The position numbers were made by a program, and so were the translations under genes. Below, piece after piece: positions 6,311 through 13,205 of a DNA stretch of 14,640 nt. The notes beneath the pieces were generated by a model, which was not told the DNA's origin, made no database searches, and was given only the letters and a program-made list of their open reading frames with translations. Source of the stretch: JADFWK01 sp035527895 (lineage in GTDB: Bacteria > Desulfobacterota > DSM-4660 > Desulfatiglandales > B25-G16); contig DATKZQ010000054.1 in assembly GCA_035527895.1 (NCBI GenBank), forward strand, positions 1 to 14,640, given 5' to 3'. How positions within the stretch are numbered: the stretch's first letter is position 1; each line of letters starts with the position of its first letter.

Positions 6311-7597
6311 ATGGCTGCGCTGGTTTTTCTCGCATTGTTAGTCGGTCTCCTGATGGGTCTCCCAATCGGTTTTTCCCTTGGCGGGGCCGGCATCCTGGGC
6401 ATGTATCTGGTCACGGGAAACTGGAACATGGTCCTGAGCAATATCTCTTTGGTGCCTTTTGGCACCATTGCTCAATACACCCTGTCAACCATACCGATGT
6501 TCATTCTCATGGCCTATTTTTCTGCTGCGAGCGGCCTTGCCCGTGACCTCTATAAGGCCGGGGCCGACTGGTTGTCCCACCTGCGTGGAGGTCTCGCAAT
6601 CGCAACCGTTGCGGCGTGCGCAATCTTCGGGGCCATGTCCGGAGCCGCCGTTGCAGCTGCGTCAGTCATGGCGACCATTGCACTACCCGAAATGCGGCGA
6701 CATGGGTATTCGGAACAATTGGCCGCTGGCACCGTTGGCATAGGCTCGACGCTTGTCGTCTTGGTTCCGCCCAGTGTGGGGATGATTATCTATGGCATCG
6801 CCACCCAGACTTCCATCGGGAAGCTTCTGATTGCAGGCGTGGTGCCCGGGCTTCTTGTGGGGGTCCTTCTCGCCTTGGCTGTTTTCGTCTGGGTCACCAT
6901 CAGGCCCCAGGACGCTCCCCGGCCTGAACGGGTACCGTGGCGACAGCGCTTGGACAGTGCGCGCCGCATATGGGCGAGCTTTTTGGTCATTGTTGTTGTG
7001 CTGGTTATGCTCTACACCGGGATCGCGACACCCTCTGAGGTGGGAGCGATCGGCTCCTTTGCGGCGATGAGCATCGGATTAGTCCTGAAACGGCTCGATC
7101 GGAAAGGCTTCGTGGAAGCGCTGGCGGCGACAATCCGCACGTCGACCATGATTTTTATCATCATTATCGGTGCTGACATCTTCGGCAATTACATGGCCAT
7201 GAGCCAGATTCCCCAGAAGATGGTCGCAGGTGTGAGTGCCATGAATCTCAACCGGTGGGTGGTCATCCTGGGGATCATAATAGCTTATTTCGTCATCAGC
7301 ATGTTCATGGATGAGATCCCGCTGCTGCTCCTGACTTTACAGTTGACGTATCCCCTCATTATCTCCCTCGGCTTCGATCCCATCTGGTATGGAGTCCTCT
7401 CGATGATGATGATGGCAATGGGCATGGTCTTTCCGCCTGTCGGAATCATTGCCTTTGTTGTAAGCGCAACGGCCAAGATGAGCTTGGTAAAGGTTTATAC
7501 CGGCACAAGTGTACTGATGATAGCCATCGTCATCGCGACGATCTTGATGATGATTTTTCCCGAGATAGCCCTCTGGCTTCCTTCAACAATGAAGTGA
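6311..7597 (+). CDS. dctM: TRAP transporter large membrane subunit (DctM)
   Basis: This 428-residue, very hydrophobic inner-membrane permease would have about 11-12 membrane segments; it forms the translocation path and couples solute uptake to a sodium or proton gradient. Family landmarks are an early GLPIGFSLGGAGILG, the central CAIFGAMSGAAVAAASVM, the ALPEMRRHGY loop, and VGIGSTLVVLVPPSVGMIIYG. The C-terminal half adds PSEVGAIGSFAA and MGMVFPPVGIIAF. Length is normal. Start: ATG at 6311 with GGAG at 6299-6302, close behind dctQ. It completes a three-gene TRAP set, with no QM fusion. Substrate specificity resides in DctP, and the position beside the selenoprotein and RidA genes suggests the substrate feeds that pathway (inference). 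Confidence 0.92.
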   Translation: MAALVFLALLVGLLMGLPIGFSLGGAGILGMYLVTGNWNMVLSNISLVPFGTIAQYTLSTIPMFILMAYFSAASGLARDLYKAGADWLSHLRGGLAIATVAACAIFGAMSGAAVAAASVMATIALPEMRRHGYSEQLAAGTVGIGSTLVVLVPPSVGMIIYGIATQTSIGKLLIAGVVPGLLVGVLLALAVFVWVTIRPQDAPRPERVPWRQRLDSARRIWASFLVIVVVLVMLYTGIATPSEVGAIGSFAAMSIGLVLKRLDRKGFVEALAATIRTSTMIFIIIIGADIFGNYMAMSQIPQKMVAGVSAMNLNRWVVILGIIIAYFVISMFMDEIPLLLLTLQLTYPLIISLGFDPIWYGVLSMMMMAMGMVFPPVGIIAFVVSATAKMSLVKVYTGTSVLMIAIVIATILMMIFPEIALWLPSTMK

Positions 7598-7627
7598 CCG
7601 AAGTCCTGCCCGCGAAATCGGAATCCC

Positions 7628-7831
7628 GTGGGGGAATGTGTTGGGTTGGAGGTGATGTTAGGGCACAATGCTAGTATAACCTACTATGCTCGATCGCCGC
7701 AATTGGTACGGGTCGCATTTAACATCGGAGAAAGGCTGCCCGTTTATGTCGCTGTCGGAGCAAGGGCCATACTCGCATCTTCCGAGCCTGACGCAGTGGA
7801 TAGCCTATTGAAGGGGAAACTGGAGCAGTAA
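7628..7831 (+). pseudogene. IclR-family regulator fragment (effector domain)
   Basis: A 67-codon open frame resembles only the first part of an IclR ligand-binding domain: a strand pattern ending YYARSPQLVRV, then the family-like GERLPVYVAVGARAILAS and a short helix. IclR regulators are about 250 residues, with an N-terminal winged helix; the helix and the second half of the effector domain are absent, and only 30 bases lie between the dctM stop and this frame. The GTG at 7628 has no convincing ribosome site, and the internal ATG at 7655 sits only two bases after GGAGG. I read it as a relic of a regulator that once controlled this locus. A small real protein cannot be excluded. Confidence 0.5.
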
Positions 7832-7863
7832 ACCAATCAAATATTGCGATTAGGAGGTATAAA

Positions 7864-9195
7864 ATGGATAGCAGGGTGAAGAGATATCCAGCATACTGTG
7901 GAGGGGTCAGGCAGACCTATCCCCATATCACGCCGGGAGGCAGTTTTTACTCAAGGTCCGTCGTCGTCGACAATCTGATCTTCCTCTCTGCAGTGTCTCC
8001 CCGGTCAACGGAGAGCGGTGAGACGGAGGCGAAGACCATCGAAGAACAGGTGAAGGCCACCTTGGATAATCTGAAGCATGCGGTGGAGGAAGCGGGCGGG
8101 TCCCTGAACAACATCGTCCGCAATACCATCATCGTGAGGAACTTGGCGGACTGGGCCCGGGTGCGAAAGGCACAGCTGGAGTATTATCAAAGGAATGCAC
8201 CCCTCCTGGCTCAAGACCCGCCCGCCAGCACTTTTATCACCGCAAATCTTGAGGACCCGGACTTTCTCGTGCAGATCGATGCTCTGGGACTCGTCACGAG
8301 GGGCGAGCCCGGCTGGGAAATGAAGACCTACCCCGCTTATTACGCAGGCGTGAAACAGGGATATCCTCACGTAGCTCCCGGAGAGCCGAAGTTTGCGAGG
8401 TCGGTCGTGGTGGGGAACGTGGTTTTCTGTTCCGGTGCGAATGCCCGATCCCTGGTAAGCGGCAAGGTGGAAACGGACGATGTTGAAGAACAGATGACGG
8501 TTGCCCTGGATAAGGTCCGGATGACCATGGAAGAGGCAGGCGGATCCTTGAGTAATATAGTCAAGACCCTCATCCGTCTCAAGCACGTGAGCGCCGACTA
8601 TTCCCGCATGAGAAAGGCGGAGACCGAGTACTATCTTAAACACGCCCCTGCCCTGGCGGAAGACCCCCCGGCCAGCACGGTCTGCCAGGCCCATTTCGAC
8701 AAAGAGGAGTATCTGGCAGGCGTGGAAGCCATCGGTCTGGTTTCCAGGAACAGGCCGGACTGCAAAATGAAGAAATACCCTGCGTACTACGGCGGGATCA
8801 AGTATGCCTATCCCCATGTGGCTCCCGGGCATCCCATGTTCAGCAGGTCGGCTGTAGTCGGCAACTTGATCTTCTGCTCGGGCGCCACGGGATTGTCCCT
8901 GGGGTCTTTCAAGCAGACCTCCAACGATATCAACGACCAGATGGTGATGACGATGAACAAGCTCAAGACTTACATGGAGCAGGCAGGCAGTTCCATGGAG
9001 AATATCGTCAAGACCATCATCTATATCCGAAAAATGGATGACTACCCTGCACTCCGGAAGGCGGAGTTGGAGTATTATCAGATCCATGCGCCGGCGCTCG
9101 TTGGGGAGCCGCCAGCAAGCACGGTGATTGAAGCTCCTCTGCACCAGCCGGAGACGCTCATGGAGATAGAGGTATTTGGGGTCATGGAAGCATAA
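7864..9195 (+). CDS. Triple RidA/YjgF-domain fusion protein
   Basis: Three tandem RidA (YjgF/YER057c/UK114) domains make up this 443-residue protein: about residues 6-146, 154-294 and 304-441, with a repeat period of 148-149. Each opens with K-x-Y-P-A-Y-x-x-G-(V/I)-(K/R) and then YPH(I/V)(T/A)PG, has (S/A)RS(V/A)VVxN before a strand, GG/GSS-xx-N-IV, EYY, and ends with PPAST. Classical RidA deaminases are single-domain and trimeric and carry a catalytic Arg in P-A-R-S. That position is not Arg in any repeat, so imine hydrolysis is unlikely and binding of a small metabolite is a better guess. The fusion could fold as a one-chain trimer. Start: ATG at 7864 behind AGGAGGT. No signal peptide. It lies downstream of the TRAP genes. 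Confidence 0.88.
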   Translation: MDSRVKRYPAYCGGVRQTYPHITPGGSFYSRSVVVDNLIFLSAVSPRSTESGETEAKTIEEQVKATLDNLKHAVEEAGGSLNNIVRNTIIVRNLADWARVRKAQLEYYQRNAPLLAQDPPASTFITANLEDPDFLVQIDALGLVTRGEPGWEMKTYPAYYAGVKQGYPHVAPGEPKFARSVVVGNVVFCSGANARSLVSGKVETDDVEEQMTVALDKVRMTMEEAGGSLSNIVKTLIRLKHVSADYSRMRKAETEYYLKHAPALAEDPPASTVCQAHFDKEEYLAGVEAIGLVSRNRPDCKMKKYPAYYGGIKYAYPHVAPGHPMFSRSAVVGNLIFCSGATGLSLGSFKQTSNDINDQMVMTMNKLKTYMEQAGSSMENIVKTIIYIRKMDDYPALRKAELEYYQIHAPALVGEPPASTVIEAPLHQPETLMEIEVFGVMEA

Positions 9196-9258
9196 TTGAA
9201 AGAGAGGTCCAGAATGCGAAGGGCTGGCCGGGAGTGGGCTGGTACCTGTAGAGAATAG

Positions 9259-9365
9259 CTAGGAGGCTGTCCGAGAATAGCAATATCAGGCATTTTTACA
9301 CTCGTAAGTACCTGATATTACTAAGGGAGATTTCCTAAAAAGCGTATTCTCGGACAGCCTCCTAG
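9259..9365. mobile_element. 107-bp palindromic MITE-like element
   Basis: The arms at 9259-9279 and 9345-9365 are perfect 21-base inverted repeats starting CTAGGAGGCTGTCCGAG. Inside them a second perfect dyad, AATATCAGG (9282-9290) with CCTGATATT (9311-9319), makes a nested structure. No protein is encoded. The CTAG at each end could be a palindromic target duplication. Ends of the GGCTGTCC kind are common on IS elements, so this looks like a non-autonomous miniature element. In RNA it would form a very stable stem after the RidA gene and could stop transcription. The 9196-9258 stretch before it shows nothing. Confidence 0.6.
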
Positions 9366-9758
9366 GGGGTGCAAACACGATATCGATCAAGCAAGGCCGA
9401 AATCGCAGAGCTGATCCAGACCTTCAAAGACAAGGGTTACCGCCAGGGCGCATCATATCTTGAGAGCCTTGCCGGACGATTGTTTACCAATATCTAACTG
9501 TGGCTGAAAACAGGGCTCATCACCCCTAAAACGGCTTCTTTATTAGAGAGAGTCTTTCGTGAAATAGGACGCCGTCTTAAACGGATCGCCTGGGGATGGT
9601 CAGATAAAACGGTCACCAAGCTCTCCAAGATGATCATGCTCAAACACTATTCGCGGAGTAAATGGGAACAGTATTGGTTGAAAAAGCTCTGCATCGAGGG
9701 CCACTTTCACATCTCCATCAGTTCTATCGAATTGTGCCCATGCCACCAACACTTTTGA
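9366..9758 (+). pseudogene. Transposase C-terminal remnant with internal stop
   Basis: One frame reads through 9366-9758 as a transposase tail: SKAEIAELIQTF, then RQGASYLESLAGRLF, an in-frame TAA (9495-9497), LWLKTGLITPKTASLLERVF, REIGRRLKRIAWGWSDKTV, TKLSKMIMLKHYSR and SKWEQYWLKKL, ending TGA 9756-9758. The LLERVFREIGRRLK-WGWSD part is the pattern at the end of MULE/ISLre2-like DDE transposases, where the catalytic Glu precedes a basic helix. Exact family assignment is uncertain. The upstream part is gone, replaced by the palindromic element, and the TAA confirms decay. It ends four bases before the next regulator gene. Confidence 0.55.
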
Positions 9759-9761
9759 AGG

Positions 9762-10724
9762 ATGCCAATTTATGATATGCAAAAACTTAACCGGAGGTTA
9801 CCGAAAATCAGCAAGAGAGATCTTCAATTGATGGCGGAGCTCCAAAGGGACGGCAGCATCAGTTATTCCCACCTGGCAGCAAAGCTGGACATCAACCCAA
9901 AGACGGTCGCAAGAAGAGTGGAAGGGCTTCTAAGATCCAACGTAATAGCGATCAGGGCCCGGCCGAACCCTTTTAAACTGGGGCTTTCAGCGAGCGCACT
10001 CATCGTTATCAAGACGGATCCTTCCAAGATAGAGTATGTGTGCGAGCAGTTGGCCGAGAATTTTTTCGTCAATCTCATCCAAACGGTGTTCGGTCGCTTC
10101 GATATCCTGGTCATCGTTTATTTTCCCAGCTTGGAGATGCTGCATCAATTTATAAACAATGGACTCTACACGATTGACGGCGTTACCCAGGTGGAAATTT
10201 ACTTTATTAAAGAGCTTTTCAAACGCTATGAGCGATTTTTTGAAAAAGAACCTTTTGCAAAGAGACGGGTAAAATCAAAAGAGACGGACTGGACCTTGAT
10301 CAAAGAGCTGGCAAAAGACGGTCGCACAAACCCGAATGAACTGGCTGATAGGTTAGGGATTCATGTTACCACCGTGTACAGGCGAATAGCGGCTTTGCTC
10401 AAGGGGAATATCATCAAAATCAGCGCGGTTCCAAATCCCTCGAGGCTGGTCTCTGCAAACGCCTATATCATCTTGGATTCTGATCCGGCCGAAGTGGATA
10501 ACATCTGCTCCCGCCTCTATTCCTATCCTGAAGTCCACTTTTTCATGACCATGAATAACCGGCCGGGTGTAATCGCATGTGTTCATACGAAAGACATGGA
10601 GGATCTTTATCAGTTTATCAAGAAAAAGATTGCTCACATGGAGGGCCTCGTCAATACAGAGACCTTTATCAGGTCTATGGTTCAGAAGACTTACTATGGG
10701 TGGCTGATAGAGAAGGTTGAATGA
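9762..10724 (+). CDS. Duplicated Lrp/AsnC-type transcriptional regulator
   Basis: This 320-residue DNA-binding regulator is built from two Lrp/AsnC-like halves. Residues ~17-65 are a helix-turn-helix (RDLQLMAELQRDGSIS..LAAKLDINPKTVARRVEGL) and ~75-158 a beta-rich ligand (RAM-like) domain. Residues ~174-222 are a second helix-turn-helix (WTLIKELAKDGRTNPNELAD..RLGIHVTTVYRRI), and ~230-310 a second RAM-like domain. Ordinary Lrp proteins are about 150-165 residues and dimerise; here one chain may mimic a dimer. Such proteins sense amino or organic acids and often control neighbouring genes. The ATG at 9762 directly follows AAGG and overlaps transposon debris; an ATG at 9777, with the same AAGGA 14 bases away, may be the true start. 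Targets are unknown. Confidence 0.82.
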   Translation: MPIYDMQKLNRRLPKISKRDLQLMAELQRDGSISYSHLAAKLDINPKTVARRVEGLLRSNVIAIRARPNPFKLGLSASALIVIKTDPSKIEYVCEQLAENFFVNLIQTVFGRFDILVIVYFPSLEMLHQFINNGLYTIDGVTQVEIYFIKELFKRYERFFEKEPFAKRRVKSKETDWTLIKELAKDGRTNPNELADRLGIHVTTVYRRIAALLKGNIIKISAVPNPSRLVSANAYIILDSDPAEVDNICSRLYSYPEVHFFMTMNNRPGVIACVHTKDMEDLYQFIKKKIAHMEGLVNTETFIRSMVQKTYYGWLIEKVE

Positions 10725-10745
10725 TGAAGCAGAGAGGTCAATAAT

Positions 10746-10850
10746 AAGCCCGTATTGGCCTGTGAGGCAATTGCGGAACAGGAGATGATAATAGAACCAC
10801 TTAAAAAGGGTAAGGTAGTTAAAGACCTCGTAGTAATTAATCGGAGTAAA
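10746..10850 (+). pseudogene. SdhB/FrdB-type iron-sulfur subunit fragment
   Basis: The frame KPVLACEAIAEQEMIIEPLK..KGKVVKDLVVINRSK matches the pattern at the end of the plant-type 2Fe-2S domain of succinate dehydrogenase/fumarate reductase iron-sulfur subunits: G-x-P-V-L-A-C (the fourth cluster cysteine), then xxxEPL, then V-(I/V)-K-D-L-V-V. About 35 codons are left; both the CxxxxCGxC part and the C-terminal ferredoxin domain are missing. It stops exactly where the left hairpin of the IS200-like element begins (10851), so that element probably cut it. Short length keeps the confidence moderate. Confidence 0.45.
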
Positions 10851-11475
10851 CCCCCGGCTTTGCCGGGGAGACTCTCAGAGTTTGACATTTTCGGGAATAT
10901 AAGAAAGCCTCTCATCTGTAAACCGCTCTTAGCTCACAGAACAGGAGGCTTTCAATGCAAGATTTTCAAAGTTTAAGTCATACGACATGGGATTGCAAGT
11001 ATCATTTGGTTTGGATCCCAAAGTACAGGAAAAAGATTTTATATGGAAACCTGAGAAAATATCTTGGTGATATTCTCAGAGAGCTTGCCCTTCAAAAAGA
11101 AAGCAAAATTGTAGAAGGTAACCTTGTTGGTGACCACGTTCACATGTTGATCTCAATTCCTCCGAAATATGCTGTATCTCAGGTTGTGGGATACATAAAG
11201 GGCAAAAGCGCAATCCATATTGCAAGGACATATACAGGCCGGCAACAAAATTTCACCGGCCAGAGTTTTTGGGCCAGAGGTTACTATGTATCAACTTCAG
11301 GTCGTGACGAAGAAACAATTCGTCGGTACATACAAAAGCAGGAACAATCAGACAACAAGATTGATCAAATGAACATGTTCAGATAACAGCCACCTTTAGG
11401 TGGCTCATATATTTAACTCCGGTTTTGCCGGAGTTCACAATCAATCCTCCAGATTTGCTGGAGGTCGCTGAATTT
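10851..11475 (+). mobile_element. IS200-like insertion sequence
   Basis: The element is defined by a TnpA gene flanked by hairpins. On the left, CCCCGGC-TTT-GCCGGGG (10852-10868). On the right, three perfect hairpins: AGCCACC-TTTA-GGTGGCT (11388-11405), AACTCCGG-N5-CCGGAGTT (11415-11435) and CCTCCAG-N5-CTGGAGG (11446-11464). Subterminal hairpins without terminal inverted repeats are the hallmark of IS200/IS605 elements, which move as single-stranded DNA. No TnpB is present. The right boundary is estimated from where the interrupted enoyl-CoA hydratase frame resumes. Confidence 0.75.
10955..11386 (+). CDS. tnpA: IS200/IS605-family TnpA (Y1 HUH transposase)
   Basis: This 143-residue single-strand DNA transposase appears complete. 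The metal-binding HUH motif is H61-V-H63 in VGDHVHMLISIPP, and the catalytic tyrosine is Tyr125 in RRYIQKQE. Other family landmarks are SHTTWDCKYHLVWIPKYRKK at the start, PPKYAVSQVVGYIKGKSAIH in the middle, and SFWARGYYVST. Length is typical for IS200. It is preceded by AGGAGG (10943-10948), six bases before the ATG. A hairpin (11388-11405) directly after the stop could limit transcription. The element has inserted at the meeting point of two truncated genes of opposite strand. Confidence 0.93.
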   Translation: MQDFQSLSHTTWDCKYHLVWIPKYRKKILYGNLRKYLGDILRELALQKESKIVEGNLVGDHVHMLISIPPKYAVSQVVGYIKGKSAIHIARTYTGRQQNFTGQSFWARGYYVSTSGRDEETIRRYIQKQEQSDNKIDQMNMFR

Positions 11476-12050
11476 TCTTTGGGTACTACTCGATTGACCA
11501 GGCCATATTCTTTTGCGTCTTGAGCGCTGATAAATTTCCCGGTAAGGAGCATCTCCAGTGACTTTTTTCTTCCCACAGCTCGACTTAAGGGGACCATTGG
11601 GGTAGTACAGAAAAGACCAATCCGTACACCAGGCGTTGCGAACCGGGCCCCTTCTTCTGCAACTACCAGGTCACAGGCGGCAGCCAACTGGCAGCCCGCA
11701 GCAGTGGCGATGCCGTGAACCTGTGCTATTACTGGTTGAGGAACTGTGTGTATCAGCATCATTAAATCACAACAGGTCTGAAATAGATGGCGAATAGTGT
11801 TTATATCCTGGTGAAGGATCTCATTGAGATCATGTCCTGCACAAAAATTATCACCGGCTCCTTTTACGATAATTACCGTAGCGCTCTTTTCTTTTGCCAC
11901 TTGTCTCAGGCATGAAGAGATTTCCTCTATACAATTTAAGGATAAAATATTTTGTTTCTCAGGTTGATTCAAGGTAATCAGAGCTATCTTTTCTCTCTCT
12001 TCATATATAATATGAACGGGTCAAGTCTCCGTTTGACTCTTGCTCAACAA
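11470..12050 (-). pseudogene. Enoyl-CoA hydratase-like gene, cut by IS200
   Basis: On the minus strand the crotonase-fold sequence reads VHIIYEEREKIALITLNQPE, then GAGDNFCAGHDLNEI (oxyanion-hole region), HGIATAAGCQLAAACDLVVA (second oxyanion region), and ends at YGLVNRVVPKEN near 11475, where IS200 right-end hairpins take over; the last ~85 residues are lost. AAGCQLA has Gln where hydratases have a catalytic Glu, as in ECHDC3-like members, so classical hydration activity was already doubtful. The 5' end is damaged too: a natural N-terminus (SKSQTET) from a TTG at 12045-12050 meets an in-frame TGA at 12021-12023 before VHIIYEE, and the TTG at 11970-11972 would delete the first strand. Non-functional by this reading. 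Confidence 0.7.
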
Positions 12051-12145
12051 CCTTCCCGCTGCTCGACGGGGTTTCTTATGCGAATAAGGCACCTCCCAGC
12101 ATTCAATAACCCTGGCACAAATGCTAAAGGCGAATTAGCAAATTA

Positions 12146-12457
12146 AGACCGCTTCGCTTAAGGAGCGTCCCATTGTGCTGGGACTTGAGGACCGCGCAGC
12201 TTAAGGACCATCCCGCCGGTAGCGGGATTTGAGGCATCACACAAGAGGAACATCAGCTCGTAGATACTAGAAGAAGCGTCCCGCAGAGGGGGACTTGAGG
12301 ACCGGTTTCGCTTGAGAATGATCCTGCCTGCGGCAGGATTTGAGGTGCAATACGAATACGAGGCATAGCGAGCACTTCGTTAGAGGAGCATCCTGCTTAT
12401 GGCAGGATTTCAGGATCGTTTCACTTCAGGAGCGTCCCATCGTAATGGGACTTGAGG
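12146..12457 (+). repeat. Cluster of six REP-like hairpin repeats
   Basis: Six copies of a ~30-base unit lie in the same orientation at 12161-12190, 12204-12234, 12271-12300, 12315-12345, 12384-12414 and 12428-12457. The outline is (A)GGAGC-(A/G)TCC-stem-loop-GGA-(T/C)TTGAGG. Stem bases change together: GTCCCA/TGGGAC, ATCCCGC/GCGGGAT, ATCCTGC/GCAGGAT, GTCCCAT/ATGGGAC; loops vary. Between some copies is a second short unit of the form CCGCTTCGCTTAAGG (as at 12149-12163). No protein-coding frame with support occurs in 12051-13205. Confidence 0.75.
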
Positions 12458-12640
12458 CCTAGAATGAGCAGAGCATCTACAAAAGCGTAAAACAACATGA
12501 GCCTGCACATGAAATTCTTTCAGCCGTGGGTAATGTATGGAAAAAATTCGGAAAAGTCAATAACAAACACTAATCAGTAAAAATACGGATGGCAAATTAA
12601 GTAGAAATACCTAGGAAGAAGAATGAGCGCTATGCTTAAG

Positions 12641-12735
12641 GACCACTGCGTTTGAGGAGCATCCTGCTTCTCGCAGGATTTGAGGGCCGCTTCACTTGAG
12701 GTAAACGCAAGGGAGACAGGATTAACGGGATGTAC
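12641..12735 (+). repeat. Composite repeat, copy A
   Basis: A seventh hairpin unit (12655-12685; stem ATCCTGC/GCAGGAT) sits in a larger composite. It is preceded by ACTGCGTTTGAGG and followed by GGCCGCTTCACTTGAGG, an AAACGCAAGGGAGACAGG segment, and ATTAAC. The same order and orientation recur after the MFS gene. Between the cluster and this copy (12458-12640) I see no gene or clear structure. Confidence 0.65.
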
Positions 12736-12796
12736 CGGATTTTTTTGCTTCAGCACTTTCCGGATGAAAGTGCTGAAGGCAATCCGCTTGCGCGGA
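12736..12796 (+). repeat. Long inverted repeat and adjacent short hairpin
   Basis: TTGCTTCAGCACTTTC (12745-12760) and GAAAGTGCTGAAGGCAA (12766-12782) form a 16-bp stem with one bulged G. The flanks CGGAT (12736-12740) and ATCCG (12782-12786) can extend it, past a run of T. Directly after, TCCGC-TTGC-GCGGA forms a second small hairpin (about 12783-12796). It could act as a terminator or be the end of a decayed small mobile element. Confidence 0.5.
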
Positions 12797-13205
12797 GGCA
12801 ACTCATTTCCACTCGAGGGCCGCTTTTCCTTGAGGCGGGGCAGCTCATTGCTCACAGTTCATCGCCGATAGGGAATCGAGGTGACCCTTCGGTTTCAGGA
12901 AAATTCCTCCCGAGTTGCATAGAATTCCTCGCGATGGAGATAACGCTCGTTCCCTCGATCTATCCTATTCCAAAATACCCAAATACCTTTTTCCGTTTTT
13001 CTCCGTTTAAAGTCCCTTGATACTTGCAATCCCCTATCCTGTGATGTAAGGTTCGCTAGCTTATGTTTCAAGTCTCCCGCATTTGAATGGTGATGATTTA
13101 TGTGGGAGGTTTTGTTTCCACTGTCTCACCCGGTACAGTCGCTCGAAGCCCCCCGACAATGCCGGGTTTTACCTTTTCGATTATCAAAAAGATAGGCTCT
13201 CACCT

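Noticed and set aside
8005..9144. Long minus-strand open frame of 379 codons opposite the RidA fusion
   Set aside because: It is a shadow of the strongly supported plus-strand gene, with no recognisable family and no ribosome site.
10755..10976. 73-codon ORF running into tnpA
   Set aside because: Only its first part looks like protein (an SdhB-like fragment); the remainder reads through the IS200 left hairpin and overlaps the tnpA start.
12161..12457. CRISPR array
   Set aside because: Repeats are hairpins with changing stems, spacing is irregular, spacers are not of constant length, and no cas gene is present.
12730..13020. 96-codon ORF in the repeat region
   Set aside because: It runs through an inverted repeat and hairpin sequence with no protein-like pattern or family resemblance.
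13083..13205. 41-residue N-terminal extension of the MFS carrier
   Set aside because: It is polar and cysteine-containing, unlike the family; FFYGYLVLAG close to the 13206 start is the normal N-terminus.
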